A stretch of 60,000 bases of DNA from Nymphaea colorata (GCF_008831285.2 NC_045148.1:7819001-7879000), one strand, 5' to 3'; shown: positions 1 to 14,700, counted from the stretch's first letter. Notes: generated by a model from the sequence alone, not told the origin. Numbers and translations: made by a program.

Positions 1-1758
1 AAGGGATCCAAAAACCAAATCTCTCTGAGACTTACTAAACGAAATGTTTGTTCTAACATAAAAAAGGAACAAATCCTCCTCTGAACCCTTGAACCACAAG
101 GTGGAATCAGGAGTAAAGAAAGACAGACCATACAATGAGCACCAGCAAAACCACATTTCTCACAATCATTTATGTTTGGAGCCATAACAAAGTGGGGATG
201 GAACGAAGTGAATATGGAAGGCAGAATAAGAATGGATTTGGGAATGACATCCTCTTCACGAGGTAGTTGAAATTTGAATAGCCCCTCTCCACGCTCATGA
301 CCACTCTCATCCACAATCTTAACTTCCAAATCCATGCCCCCGTACAGATAGTGAAATGAATGAGGTGTCTACAAATCACTAAATGCTCATAAAAACCTCA
401 TTATCCTCATTCCCCTCCCACGGACATGAGCCTGATTTTCAGTCCTAGGAAGTCCCAATTCCCACATCACCATATCCTTCAAATTTGAAAGTTTCATTTA
501 TTTATGTTAATTTACTAGTATTTTCCATATCTAGCATCACCTCTTAATGGTTCTCCATCTAACTTCCTATTGCTCTCTTGTCTTGAATCATCCAAAATCC
601 TAAGATGACCTCCCAGGAGCCTGATTCCCATTTTCCATTCTTACATTATTCGGAGACCCAAGACGAGGTAGCTCCATTATCTCACTATTTATACACTAAT
701 CTAAGATTGTGAGGTAAACTTGCAGTCGATAGGAAAGAATAGAGAACCAGAAATCATAAATCGGAATTCGGAACCCATAAATTTGGGGTAAGACTTGACA
801 ACGAAGATAAACATCATCAACATTTAGACTCTATGACATGAGAATTACATATATGATAGAGAGTTACAAACTACATCTCTAAACATATGAGACTTTCACA
901 CATGGCAACAGGATGCATTATTGATGGCCAAAGCACTAACTGAATCACAGCACTGTTGCTCACATTTTTTCTTAATCGGACGTGCTTGTACACAGCGCAG
1001 CAGAATAAGAAGCAAACAAAACTTAGAACTCTCATGATGGCACAATAGGACAACAAAAGTGTTACAATTTCATTTTTTCTTCCCAACAATCTTATCTAAT
1101 CTAACATATTTTGAAAAGAATTAACTGCAAAAGTGTATATTTGCAATAATCAGTTCAAGACTATGTGTCTAAATTGGTGCAGCATGCCCCCTCATCTACC
1201 ACAGCTAGGTTTAGTAAAGCCTGTGACTCTGCACTTCAATTTAGTTTTGGTCATGAAATAGTAGTGCAATGATTTTGAGTTTGATGACAGTTACTCCACC
1301 AGAGCCAACTAAAGATATGATAATACAACTCAGTTACGTCATTCAAAAATTTGCAATAAACACCAACTTTGTATTATAAATTATAATGCATTTTAGATTT
1401 ACAACTTCAACATTTAGTAGACAAGATTTATAATAATTCAATATGCAATTAAGAAGTAGCATAAAACACAATTAGCATTCCAAAGCCAACCACCACACTT
1501 TCTCTTATTTTGAACTAGTAACCTGTGGCAAAATTAAGATTGTATTTTTTGATGAATAGAAAGGAAAAGCAACATCCACCGGGATGTTGCTCTTCAGCTA
1601 GGGAAGAAAACAATACGCACCCCCATCACATATTCTTCTAAATACAACAGCAAACAACATTTGGCTGCTAATATTCAAGTATAATGCCTTTTAGGTATGG
1701 CTGGAAATTCATATTTCAAATGGAGTCTACATTGTGGTACCCGAAAAGTAGTAATTAC
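1..1758. other. Intronic sequence of VAL, no exon recognised
   Basis: This lies downstream of the EPPVFG exon on the minus strand. I searched both strands for the Trp/Cys pattern of the CW domain and saw none. An antisense open stretch around 70-335 has no recognisable motif. Probably an intron of VAL running off the window. Confidence 0.5.
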
Positions 1759-1808
1759 CCCAACTCTTTGGCAGCAAATATAGGTCGATTTCCAAAAACT
1801 GGAGGTTC
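1759..1808 (-). CDS. VAL: VAL exon 10: EPPVFG segment
   Basis: This 50-nt exon encodes [16 protein letters not shown], the motif that links the TWEEAQ block to the CW domain in VAL proteins. Acceptor GCAG and donor GTAATT flank it. It ends two bases into a codon, and the next exon was not found in the remaining 1758 bases. Confidence 0.85.
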
Positions 1809-4654
1809 CTGCAAAAGGTTACCACATTAGCAGTCTGTAGAAGCATGCATGAAAACCTTAAAGAGAAAAGTTTTAGAAGAACTGCTAAAAAATTAGAGAA
1901 CAAAGACAGAGATTTACAAAACACGCTTCTCCTAAAACACAGGGCAATACAATTTGTTTCCCAGTTTTTCTTATTACAGGACAATAAATATAATCAAATG
2001 TAACCACAAGAAAAAGGACAATATCCTAAAGATTAGGATATATAAATGAGAAAGGATGACAAGTATTAAAGGAAATTAAAGATGAACTCCTACCTATAGC
2101 ATAAACTTACAAAAAGATAAGCACAATATGCATTAGAAACAGTTTTATACTAGAAAATATTCCTTCCTTGATGAAAATATTTATGAAATAACGTACTCCT
2201 TCCTTGACATAACTGGAGCAATGACAACGGAAAACAACATTCTCACCATGAACAATAATAACAACAGCAAAAGTACCCTCATTACCTAATTACAAATTTA
2301 GCAAAAAGAATACTGTACATAACAGAAGCTTATTTTCTTTGTTCATCATGTTTCTGAAATCTACCCCATGCTAAATTTTTCTGCATGAATGCAGGGTCCC
2401 TGCCTACCTCTTTCCTAGTGGCAACCAGTTCCATGATCCATCAAATGAAGCCAGAAAAACTTCATCAATGTTTTCCAAAGGCACTTTTTTGTCTTTTGTT
2501 AATTGGCCATTTTGAAGACGGTCTTTTCTTCTACTTCATCAGACAATAACAAGGCAAATGTAAACTATGTAGCCAATGCATCTAGGCACAATTAAAGTAT
2601 GTTCTACATTGTCAAATATGCCGATGTGCATTTAAGCTTCTAGGCTATGCTGATCATCTGGGACGGCTGTTCCAATGTAACCACCTGAAAATGCCTAAGC
2701 ACTTGGTTACACTCACCTAGGCAAGCAAGATCCTAGGCTTCCTTTTCTCTCAACAGCCTACATCATTCTTCTTCTTCTTCTCTCTTTTTCCTCTTTTTTT
2801 TTTTTTGTTTCTTATTTTATTATTCTTTAATTTTTCTATTTTTAACATCTCAAACAACAATCTTCTTTCCCTCTGTTCTGGCGTCGATTTTATTTTTCTC
2901 CATTGTCTTTATTGCATGTGTTTTACATCAGAAGTCTCTATGTGTGCACTTTTAATTATAGTTACAGTTACAGTTCATACATACTAATTTATACTTTGAA
3001 TGATTGTACGTTGTTTTAGGTTTTCAACTGCTTTCCACAAAATTATTGATCTTCATACAACTTTTTTTTCAAATAGAAGACCGTTTTACAAACATGGAGG
3101 ATGTGATTATGCTAGGGACTTGAAGTCTCTCCATTTTTCTTTTAACTAGATTCATACCTTTAGATTTTAGTTTGGGGATCTAGACTTTACCAATGAAAAT
3201 TAGAGATTTAACAGTTTGGGTTTAGGAAATTGGAAGATTCTGCATACTCTACAACATTAAGAAGCATTGATATAACTCTCTTTCTGTTATCTTTTAAGGC
3301 TTTAAACTTTAATTTTGTAACTTGATAGTTATGGAATTTTCATTGAGACTCCAGTTGCTTTGTTAAGTTTAACAACTAGATGTTGCCTTTTTGGTGGACT
3401 GCTTAATGTGCCTAGTCCTAGCAAGGCTCTAGGCTCAACTCAGCTGCATCCAGCACTTCGAACAACAATAAAAACTGACACTCCCAAAAAAAGAAAAGAA
3501 GAATTAAGGTTTCCAGTCTCTTCACTCGTGGCATACTTTATACTTTATAGGACTAACAGATCTCAGAGGAAGCAGATAAAGAAAAGGCTTCTGATGAAAT
3601 ATACTATGACTCAAAAAATCGATTCTAGAGGAGGTAAGAAAAGCTTCATGACAGACCTCATACTCCTCAAATTCATGCCCCTCAATAACTACAATAGTGG
3701 GAGAATGGTTGGGAGGTGGTTGTAGCAGTTTTTGTGCTTCCTCCCATGTTGGTTTCATCTTTGCAGCACTCTTGTCATCAACAGAAAGCCGTTTCCTTTT
3801 GGAACCACAGGTTCCTTTTTTTCTTTTATCAAGCGAAAAAGCTGCTGAACCTGAAGAAGCTTTTTGCTTGCTTGTTTTATCCAAATAAGAGACAACGCTA
3901 ATTGGTCCAATCTGGCCACGTGATGAATCACCGGTTGAATCAAATGCTACTTTTGCAGAATAAGCAGGAAGTGCAGTCACAACTTCATTGCATGCTCCAA
4001 TCCTGTTAGGAACTTCACCATTCTGGTTCTCCAGTGAGCGCCCATCCTATGAAAAACAAAACAACATTTCAAGCTTAGAGAATCCTAGTAAAAGCATCTG
4101 AAAACCATCATCGTGGTCATAACCAAGTACTGGATGCTAAAATACACAAATCCAACTCAGAGAGGGGGATTGCTCTATATCTATGTGCTTACATAACCGC
4201 CACATTCATACAGATGAACCAGTTTCCTAGGTCGGCTCAAGAGTTCATTCACAGGAATTACCTAAAAATCAAGTTGCAAAAGAAAAAGACCTCTCAGCAA
4301 ACAAGTTGCCAATTTGCGGAGGGTGCATAGTACATAAATTAACAAACAAAAAGTTTGCATCTGACCAACAAATATACTCAGCATGTTCCTAGGATATGCG
4401 GAAAAAAGGATCAATTGCATGTCCCTACAGCGGGCTTTGAGCCCCTTACCTAAATACTTACATGAAAGGCAAAGAAATGGCTACATGCCTTGCCAGCTTT
4501 GACATCGTATTAGCAAACTAGAAGTCAGATTGATAGTTTTTGTGGCTCTCAGCAGAGAAACCCATTACAAAATTCTATCCTTTCAATCATAATGATTCAC
4601 ATCCAAATTCAAAAGGACTTTCAGTTTTCATCAATTTTCATTTCTCCTGTTCTC

Positions 4655-4711
<57 letters not shown>

Positions 4712-7700
4712 TTATGTAGGATGAAAATGATAGTCTCTATATTTTCCCTCAATTTTGCCATTATTTTTCTCTGTAGGGCTGACTTAAATTTTTTTATGAC
4801 TAACTCTCTTCCCCCACGCACACACACATATGATGTGATTTTATATAATATGTAAGTGCTATTGTCTATATCTTTTTTGTTAGTTTTTGTTGAGAAAAAG
4901 TTATGTTTTGAGGTTTTCTGCATTGTTGAAACTTTTGTTAGGTAGTTCTTTGAATTTTTTAATACTTATTGGACTCTTTATGTAAAGGGTTAAACATAAC
5001 CCTAATTAGTTCTTTTTATTATATTAGAACGGTGGGCGCCGTAAGGAATTAACGAGCTCTCTTCTCTCTCTCCTGTCTTCTCTCTCATTCTCTCTTCTTT
5101 ACCTTCTCTCAACAGTTCTATCCTCTACGTCTTCATTCTTGTGGATTCGACGTTGAAGTTCAATATGGTATCAGAGCGGATAGTCTTGGGATCCTGTTGA
5201 CGTCGTTCTAAACCAGCAAGCTCCCTCGTTATCCTCCTTCTTCATCAACGTCAGGGTGTTGTCTCTCTCTCTCAACTGAAAACAAAAGGTATTTCTCAAC
5301 CTGTCGAGGGTTAGGGTTTTGATCATAAACATGTAAATGTGATCAAAAACCCTAACCCATGTTGATTACAGTCGGTGGTAAAGTTTCTAGCGTGTGTAGA
5401 CAGCAGTTGATCGCTCGAAGATAAATATATATAAATTATTTTCTGCTGCAACTATACTATTGGTGTGAAATTGTTGTGGTGTTGCAAGTCAAAAATCTTC
5501 CTTATGTATTGTTGTTGTCGACAGATTTAGTATGTTACCTTTGCTGCCTCTGGATACTTGTCGCGGAGTTCCAAAGTGTGTTTTGATGTTGCAGAAATAG
5601 GGTGCTGCAAATCAGAAATCTTCTTTGTGTTTTGTTGCTGTCGTAGTGGAATTTTGCTATAGTGGAGGTGCAGAAACAACGACAGAATTAATATTAATTT
5701 TCAGTCATGAAGTAGCAGTGGGTATTCTTATTTGAGGCAAGTTAACTTCACGACATTTTTAAGATAAATTGAAGTCTGCCGTGAACATCCATATTTGTTT
5801 ATCTTCAAGGGCTTGTCATGGCTGTAAATCTACAACATGAACCTGGAAATCAGCCAGAGGCTGGGGGTAGAGTACAAAGCATTCTCAAATCCTTTTTCTT
5901 TTGGATCTACTATCAAACTCGATGGATCTAATTATGATGTTTGGGCTAGAACTTTCATGTTCTCAGTCGTTGGACATGGAAAGAAATATATATTAGAAGA
6001 AGATCAACCAACAGAAAAAGTTGGCAAGTACGCACAGTGGGAGGAAGAAAACAGTATAATTAGTGTGTGGCCTATGAATAGCACTCAACCTCATATTGCC
6101 GCTGGTCTCTGCTATTATAACACAGCTAAAGATATGTGGAATTCACTCCGGCAGACATACTATCAAGACAAGAACATCACCAAAATTCTTCAAGTTCAGC
6201 AAGAACTATTACAACTGCAGCAATGTGACATGGATTTAACTGAATACTTTACCAAAGTGAAGTTTACTTATGAAAAGATGAACTCTTTAAAACCTCCTTG
6301 CAAGCACTGTCTCAAGTCTCACATGGAGCAAATGATAGTTGTTAAATTTCTTGCTGGACTATCATCAGATTATTCTGCAGCTAAGGCCCAAATGCTTACA
6401 GGGTCTGATTTTCCTGATCTTGAGGAGGCCTTAAACAGGCTAAATAGACTGGCGGTTACCCTTTCTCCCTCTACAAATAATTCACAGCCATCTACACTTG
6501 CCTCATTTGGAGGAGGACGGAGTGTACAATACCCTTCTCGTGGTAGAGGAAGAGGTCGTGGACTAGGAGGGCGTGGGAGACTCCAATGCACGTATTGCGG
6601 TCGTCTTGGTCACTTAGAGGATAGGTGCTGGAACAAAGTGGGTAAACCAAACAAATCTTCGTCCACGACTATGACATCCTTCCCCATACCAGCTTCAAAC
6701 TCACAGTCTATCAATATAGTTCCCAAGGTGAATCTCACTGCTGCTTCGGTAGATGCCACTTCTCTCAAGTTAACTCCGCTGAACTTGAACTAATTATGGA
6801 GCATCGATCAAATGTTGCACCTTCCACCCCATCTGTTTCTACTGCTATCACAGATTCAACATTTTCTACAGGTAGAACTCCCTCTAATGGTTGTTGGATA
6901 ATTGACTCTGGAGCGTCTAGACATTTTTGTGGAGATGTCAGTATTTCAAACTTGCAGAAATTTTATCCCTCTCAGTATGTTCAATTAGTTGATGGAAGAC
7001 TATCACCGGTTGAAGGACATGGAGATGTCCGCCTATCTCCATCTTTACATGTTCATGAAGTGCTATATACTCCTGAATTCCCAAAGAACTTGTTATCTGT
7101 AAGAAAAATTACTAAAGAGATGAATTGTCGAGTTATTTTTTACCCTGGCACTTGTGTATTTTAGGACTTATCGACTGGGAGGAAGATTGGTGGAGGCCAT
7201 GAGAGAAATGGAATCTACTTCTTGGATACATTCGTTAAAGAGGCGTCTCTTTTGGTTGATTCACCTTCAAGTGAATCGGCATCTCAGACTTGATCATCTA
7301 TCCTTTCATAAACTTCGGCAGTTATGTCCTCAGATTTCTTCTTCAACCTTCATCGAGTGTGAAGCTTGTCAATTAGGCAAGCATAGTCGTACATCTTTTC
7401 CTTCGAGCCAAAGTCAGTCTAGCCAAAATATATTTGATTTAGTTCTTGTTGATGTATGGGGACCTAGTCGGGTTCTGAGTCGGTTGTCGTCCTGTTATTA
7501 TCTATCCATTGTTGATGAATTTTCTTGAGTCTCTTGAATGTTTTTGATGAAAGACAGATTTGAAGTTTCTTGTATCTTGAAATCTTTCATCTTGGAAATA
7601 AAAACTCAATTTAATACTTGTGTCAAGGTTGTTCGCACTGACAATGCTTTCAAGTTTAAATCTACTTCCCTACTTGAATTCTACAAATCTCATGGTATTG

Positions 7701-10700
7701 TGCCACAATTTACATGCCCTCACACATCTCAACAAAATGGTGTAGTTGAAAGAAAACGCCGACATTTTTTGGAGGTAGCCCGCACTATAATGATTCATTC
7801 TCATATGCCTGCCAAATTTTGGGGAGATGCAATCTTAACTGCATGTTACCTAATAAATAGAATGTCATCCCCTTCAATAGCCAACAAGATACCAATTCAA
7901 ATCTTTTACCCAAATAAGGCTTTGTTCTCTTTACCTCCACGGGTATTTGGATGCACATGCTTTGTACATCGACTTGGACCTAATCGAGATAAACTTGCAG
8001 CACAAGCAACTAAGTGTGTCTTTGTGGGATACTCTCGAAATCAAAAAGGGTATCGATGCTTAGATCCTATATCCAATCGAGAGTTTGTCAGTGCTGATGT
8101 AACCTTCCACGAGTCTTCTCTGTTCTTTGCTGCAAGCTCTTCACATTCTCAGTCTGAGATGCCCTCCTCTGTTCCACTTCCAATTCCTCCTATTCCACTT
8201 GAGTCCATTCCGTTTATTTCACCTTCCTACTTGTCCCAATTCCTCCATTCCACGATTTAAAGACTCTCCTCTTATATATTCAAGAAGGAATCCATCATCT
8301 AATGACCTTGTGTCGTCTTGCTCTCGGGAGATACGTAATTCTGACTTACATAATATGCCTGAGTGTTCCATTGATGCTTCTCATCCTGATGATTTACCTA
8401 TTGCACTACGTAAAGGGATCTGACAATTTACAATTCATCCTCTTTCTAAATTTGTTAGTACATCTTATTTGGGAAATCATATATGCAAATTTATTGATGC
8501 CTTGTCAGCTACTTTAGTTCTTATATCTCATGAACAAGCTCTTTTGGACTCTAAGTGGTACCAAGCGATGAAAGAGGAGATGGACTCTAAGTGGTACCAA
8601 GTGAATCCATCAAGGTATGTTTATTAAAGAAGGCTATATACGGTTGAAGCAGAGTCCTAGAGCATGGTTTCAAAAATTGTCTATGTTGTATCCAAGTTCG
8701 GATTTCATAGATCTCCTCTAGATCATTCATTGTTTATAAAAAGGTTTTCACAAGGTATGATGGTTATGGTGATATATATGAATGACATCATTTTAACTGG
8801 TGAAAAGAAATACAAGATACAAAAGAGTATCTCAAACAACACTTTGTTACTAAAGATCTTGGCTCTCTACGTTGTTTCTTGGGGATAGAAGTAGCAAGAA
8901 GTAAAGAAGGTTTAATTCTTTCCCAAAGAAAATATGTTCTTGATTTGCTCCAAGAGACAGGTATGACTGGAACCAGACCTGCATCTATTCCTATGAACTT
9001 TCGTATTCACTTATATGATGATAAATCTGAACCTGTGGATAGCAAGTCATATAGATCACTGATTGGAAAGCTACTATATGTGACCACAACTCGGCCTGAT
9101 ATATCTTTTGTTGTGGGAAAACTGAGCCAGTTTATGGACAAGCCAAGAAAAGCACATTGGGATGCAGCCATACTTCTATTGAAATTTCTAAAAGGTTCTC
9201 TTGGAAAAGGTTTATTATTTAAAAAGGGTTCATCACTCCAAATAGAAGCTTATTCTGATGCAGATTATGCAGGCTCTATTGATGAAAGAAAGTCTACTAC
9301 GGGATTCTGCATTTTTGTTGGACGTAACATAGTTTCTTAGCGAAGTAAGAAACAAGCTGTTGTGGCTTGATCTAGTGCAGAGTCAAAATACCGAGCCATG
9401 GCTCAAACTGCAACTGAAATTACTTGAGTGAGAGCCATGTTAGAAGGTCTTGGAATTCAGATAGAACAGCCTATAAAAATACACTGTGACAATAAAGTGG
9501 CTACTTATATAGCCAATAATCATGTCTTTCATGAACGAACCAAACATATCAAGGTGGATTGTCACTATATTATAGACTTATTTCAAACATGGATTATTTC
9601 TACTAAATATGTTGCTTCTGAAGATCAAGCTGCAGATATATTTACTAAAGCTCTTCCTATATCTGATTTCACAAAGTGTTGTAACAAGCTGAGCATGATA
9701 GACATCTATGCTCCAGCTTGAGGGGGAGTGTTAAGAAAAAGTTATGTTTTGAGGTTTTTTGCATTGTTGAAACTTTTATTAGGTAGTTCTTTGAATTTTT
9801 CAATACTTATTGGACTCTTTATGTAAAGGGTTAAACATAACCCTAATTAGTTCTCTTTATTATATTAGAAGGGTGGGAGTCATAAGGAATTAACGAGCTC
9901 TCTTCTCTCTCTCGTGTCTTCTCTCAACAGTTCTATCCTCTACATCTTCATTCTTGTGGATTCGACATTGAAGTTCAACTTCAACAATTTTGACTTTAAG
10001 GTTGGGTTTTCTGACCAAAGAGATGTGTATCCAATGGAGCTAGCTTAGTTGCTAACTCCTCCCTTTGGTTGGGTCTAAATGGGGGATCTTGGGAATCGGG
10101 TACATAGAAGGGTCAGATTGAGAAAGAGAGGGAGGGGTCAGAAGTAGCAATGAGTTAATCAAAGCAGTACCGATAGTCCCCGTTCTGACAACCAGGCGGC
10201 CCAGGCCAGCATGTATCTCTATTTCTCTTCATCCAGCTACTGGAATTGCACATCAGCCTTGCAACTGTGAACTTCAGTCGTGCCAATAGGCGAATTTCAA
10301 TGTTGACCTTTAAAGGCATATGTCATGAGCAAAGTGAACCGTAGGGCTAAGGTCAGTGCACAACTATAGGCAGCGACAAAGCGAAGCGAGTGTGCTTATG
10401 AAAAGTGATGAGCTAATGTCATTCAAAGTACTCTCATGATCCAACAAGAAGAAAAAACCAACTATAGTGTCTATTAGTGTAAAGACCAATAGGTATGCTA
10501 TATTGATAGGTCCTTTGAATACCACCCCTCTCATCTTGATGGCAATGTTTATCTGTATCATACGATACGGACGCATATCGTACGATATGTATCGTATAGG
10601 TCAAAGAAACTTATACGATACATCTTCGATACACGATACACGTGCGTATTGTACGCGTATCGCACGTATCGTGCTCGCACAATACGGGCGATACACCCCT

Positions 10701-11620
10701 GTATCGTACGATACGGGTTAAAACACAAATTTTTTTATTTTTTAAAGTTTAAACACTCCTTCCTCTCTCTCTTCTTGTATTTAAAGACTCCAAAAGATGT
10801 AGGAGGGAGAGATTTTGCACATTTTCATCAAAAATAACCAAGGATTCAGCGATTTTGGAGATATTATTGTTAAATCATGAAAGATGATAACTATATGTTT
10901 TGAACTTATAAAATTGTGATGTAATCTAAGTCCTAAAACTCCAAGTCCTAAGACTCTAAGTCCTAAGATTCTATAAAATTTTCAAGTTTAAAATTGTGAT
11001 GAATGTTTATTATGTTATTTTGAATATCTAATTTCTTATTTTTGAATGTGTTGTTGATACACATGAATGTTCCTTATGTATGATGATCTTTTTTATATTT
11101 GAATACATTTTTCTTGATTTCTGATTTTTTGTTCATTTTTTAAGATTTTTAATAATTTTTCTCTATTTTTTATTTTTAAATATTTTTTAAAACTAAAAAA
11201 ATAATTTTACAATACGCTACGCTACGTTTACGATACGTTACGATACGATACAATACGATACGACGTATAGGTCGGCCCGACCGATACGCGATACGCTATG
11301 CCTTTTATAACATTGCTTGATGGTGTCGGGAGCCATCAAAGCTTGACGAGTTCCCTTAAGAAAGCACGTACTCGCAAAGCGAATCGACAAAGCACTCGCA
11401 AAGCTCCTCTTTTTCATAATGTTTTCTGTGCATCCTTTTGATAATAAGCTTGGATATGTTCCTGTGTATTGGTACATGTCCACTCTTTTTTTAGAACATT
11501 GTCATTAGGTTCTTATTGAACCTTCATTTGTGTTTTTTTCTGCCACTTGACCTTGGCTTGTTTTCCTTGTAGCAAAGAAAGCTATATATTTTTTTGTCTT
11601 CATGATTATTTAGAAAAGTG

Positions 11621-11675
<55 letters not shown>

Positions 11676-11685
11676 GGAGATATAG

Positions 11686-11725
<40 letters not shown>

Positions 11726-14700
11726 TTAATTCTTTAAATGTATTTTTATCCATGCAATTTGAAAATTTGAACTTCCCCAGTGCTCCTCCAGAGAAAATCT
11801 TTTTTTTTTTGTTGCCCTAATTCATGATATAAATTTAGTAAATTCAAAAAGGGTAGATTTATTAATCTGATCAAGAATGATTCAGATAAGTACGAAAAAT
11901 TAGTTTAAGATTTACTAAAAGAAACTTGAGTACAGATACACAGACATATATAGTCCCTAGATTAACAGTTCAGAAATTTGATTTGCATGAACATTGTCCA
12001 GTTTACGATGAACTCAACTATACAAATGTTATGGAATGTCCAGAACTATATAATTGGGAAAAGAAATTAAAATCAGATGTGTAAGTCAGATTATATGAAT
12101 TGACAAATATAAAACCCTTAAAAAACTCATTTTACAAAATCCAATTTTCACATTGAATGTTTGTGTTTAAAAGAATTGAAAATACAAAAACTAATTGAAC
12201 AAAAATTAAATAAGATTCAAAATAATTTCTAAGACCTAAAATAAAAAAAATTAGAACAGACACTAGGATATATCAAAAGAATTTTGAAAAAGTGAGAAAA
12301 TATTACGAAAATATCTTGAAAATGACCCAACGTTTTCCTTAACAAAAGGCTTATGTAGTTTTGGAGATTAAAAAAAAAGTGATGGTCTCAAAATATCCCT
12401 CATATTCATGGTCGAGGCGTAGCACCTGATTTCGAGGAGGGCACATGGCACCATTGTATTGATCAAGGAATTGAATCGATTTTCTATCAATTTGATTTAA
12501 ATTGGCCGATTCAGGCTCACATTTACAACATTGATTAAAACAGTCCACATTTTGCAAGAGAGGAGCTATATTTGGCACCTAAGGTTAAGCCTCAAAGACA
12601 CTGATGGACGATTCAACATACTCCTCCCAGGAAAATGATCTAGACATGTGGAAATCAATATTAGCAACCATAATATTGAAAGGTACTGTCTGACAGTGTT
12701 ACATACCTGATGAGACAGAGTACTTGAAGCCTTCCTGAATCCCATGACAAGTTTCCCTTCTGGATCTATCCGACTAAATGTTACTGGGGAGACACAATGA
12801 ACTTTTAGCACCCAGTGAATGGACTGTAAATCAAAAGATGATAAAGAAACTAGAGAAAAGGCTTGAAAAGTAAATGCATTTCTATTTGTAAGAAAATAAC
12901 ACCAATAAAAGCTTTATTCATAAATTTGCCACCAACAGAAAAAGGATGCAGAAGCTTAGGTTTAAGAATGAACTACAAAACCAAGCCCCAGAATTTTACA
13001 AATTAATGAATGAAAAAAGCAATGATTCAAGGAAGCAAATTTTCAACAGCCTGTCTTAGAACAGAAAAATTCCAAAAAAAAAAAAACGGACAGTGTGTGA
13101 AAAATGATTTGAAGGTAGAAGGATACTAAAAGATCACTCAGCCATGTATATAATATAAATATGCATGCAGATGCACACGGGCTTGTAATGATCTTACATA
13201 CAGATGTTGGACGTATCTATCCAACATTCAGACATACTTAACTTGTAGCTGAAGAATAAAGTCCAATCTTCGAGTTATTACTTTTATCTTCCATATGTGA
13301 CATCATTTTTTAAGTGCGAAACCAAAATTTTGTGAAAACTAAGGGTACCAAATGATCGCGTATGCATAAGCTCAACAAAATATATCAGATATTCATGCAA
13401 AACATAGGCCAAGGTCCAAGACCTGTTAAATGTAGCATTACATGGAATGCATACTTTTCAAATGTAATAGTTTCTCCTATCGGCAGAAAAGAAGTCAATG
13501 AGAATAAATAAAAGCCGACTAAAGCAATGACATCAGTTAGGAGTCTATCGTTACCTATATCACCAGCTTGCAGCTGCATAGACTGAATGCAAGATGTTAC
13601 ACCTTCTAACACATACATCCTGCTGTTATTGTTAGGCCAAAATCGAAACTGGAATACCCATTCCTTTCCATTTGCATCTTGAATTCTAAGAGGCAATCCT
13701 TCAGGATGTGAAATTGCTGGGAAGTATGCCTAGTCATGGTTAAAATTCAAAAACAATTCAAAGCCGATCAGAAGGGCTGATAATGATCAGTAATCCAATG
13801 AAGAAGCAGCACAAAATGATAGAAAGGTAAATGTCTTCAACTGAACCATCTGATTATTGCACAAAACACACCAAACCAAAACATGCATATTAGGGCATGC
13901 GTGCTCATGCACATTGATACATCCTATGAGGAAGTATTAGATCAGTCTGAAATCAATGGTACTTCATGTATTCTTAGTAAGTGAAGAATGAATCACAAAA
14001 GTTAGATCATTCCTTGACACCAATTTCAAAGAATATATAAAAAGAAAATTTATAAAGTTTACCTCTGCACATTTTTTTGGTAGCACTAGGCGTCCTACAC
14101 GACCTGCATCGCTAGCACTTAACATTTTCTCAAATAAAGGAGTGACAACAGAATTTGAGCTAAGAAAAGGTCAAGGATCACAAATTTCAACTGGATATAA
14201 ACAGGCAAATAAAACAAAGATGTGAAAGTGCTTCAATATGTTGCAAATATATAAAGTATAACAATTTAAAAATAAACATCTAAGAATATTAAAACAATAT
14301 GATGGATATGTTAAGAAATATGATTTCTTATTGTTGTTATCTCTTAATTAGGTATTATCTTAGTTAAGAGCTAGTTTAGGATTAGTTAGGACTTAGGAAT
14401 TAGTTTAGGATTTAGTTTATTTCTTTCTTTTCTCTTTATTTTTTATTTTTTATTTTTTTATTTTTTTATTATTTCTGCCAAACTAGCCGTTGGCAGTTCC
14501 AACAGCTCTATTAAGAGCTGTTGGAACTAGCCCAACGGCTAGTTTAGCTCATCTCTTCTTATTCTCTCTTATAAATATCCTTGTAACAGTCTTTGTAAAG
14601 AATAAGCTGTGTTTTACAGCCTTTATATTGTTTATTGAATGAGTATTACTCTTCTTCACTTGGCCTTAGTGCCTTTTTGGTATTATATGTATTCTTTGTG

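Larger units (their letters stand above)
4888..9986 (+). mobile_element. Ty1/copia LTR retrotransposon, decayed copy
   Basis: A full-length but non-functional element in the 8.4-kb VAL intron, opposite to the gene. It has two LTRs that differ at a dozen or more positions plus an indel of about 20 bases, a primer-binding site, gag, broken pol and a polypurine tract. Domain order (protease, integrase, reverse transcriptase, RNase H) is copia-type. The flanking 5-mers gtttt and atttt may be a target duplication with one change. LTR divergence and broken frames show it is much older than the element at 14309. Confidence 0.93.

Noticed and set aside
1-1758. CW zinc-finger exon of VAL
   Set aside because: Expected here from the family order, but no Trp/Cys pattern was found on the minus strand; it most likely lies beyond the window.
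4621-4923. 100-codon minus-strand frame with an alternating Ile-Tyr run
   Set aside because: Translation of the (TA)n microsatellite.
10559-10720. CRISPR-like array of short repeats
   Set aside because: The repeated CGATAC words have irregular spacing and orientation and lie inside a transposon with an 8-bp target duplication.
12351-12578. 75-codon minus-strand frame near VAL exon 7 considered as a further exon
   Set aside because: No VAL-like motif and no supportive splice sites in phase.
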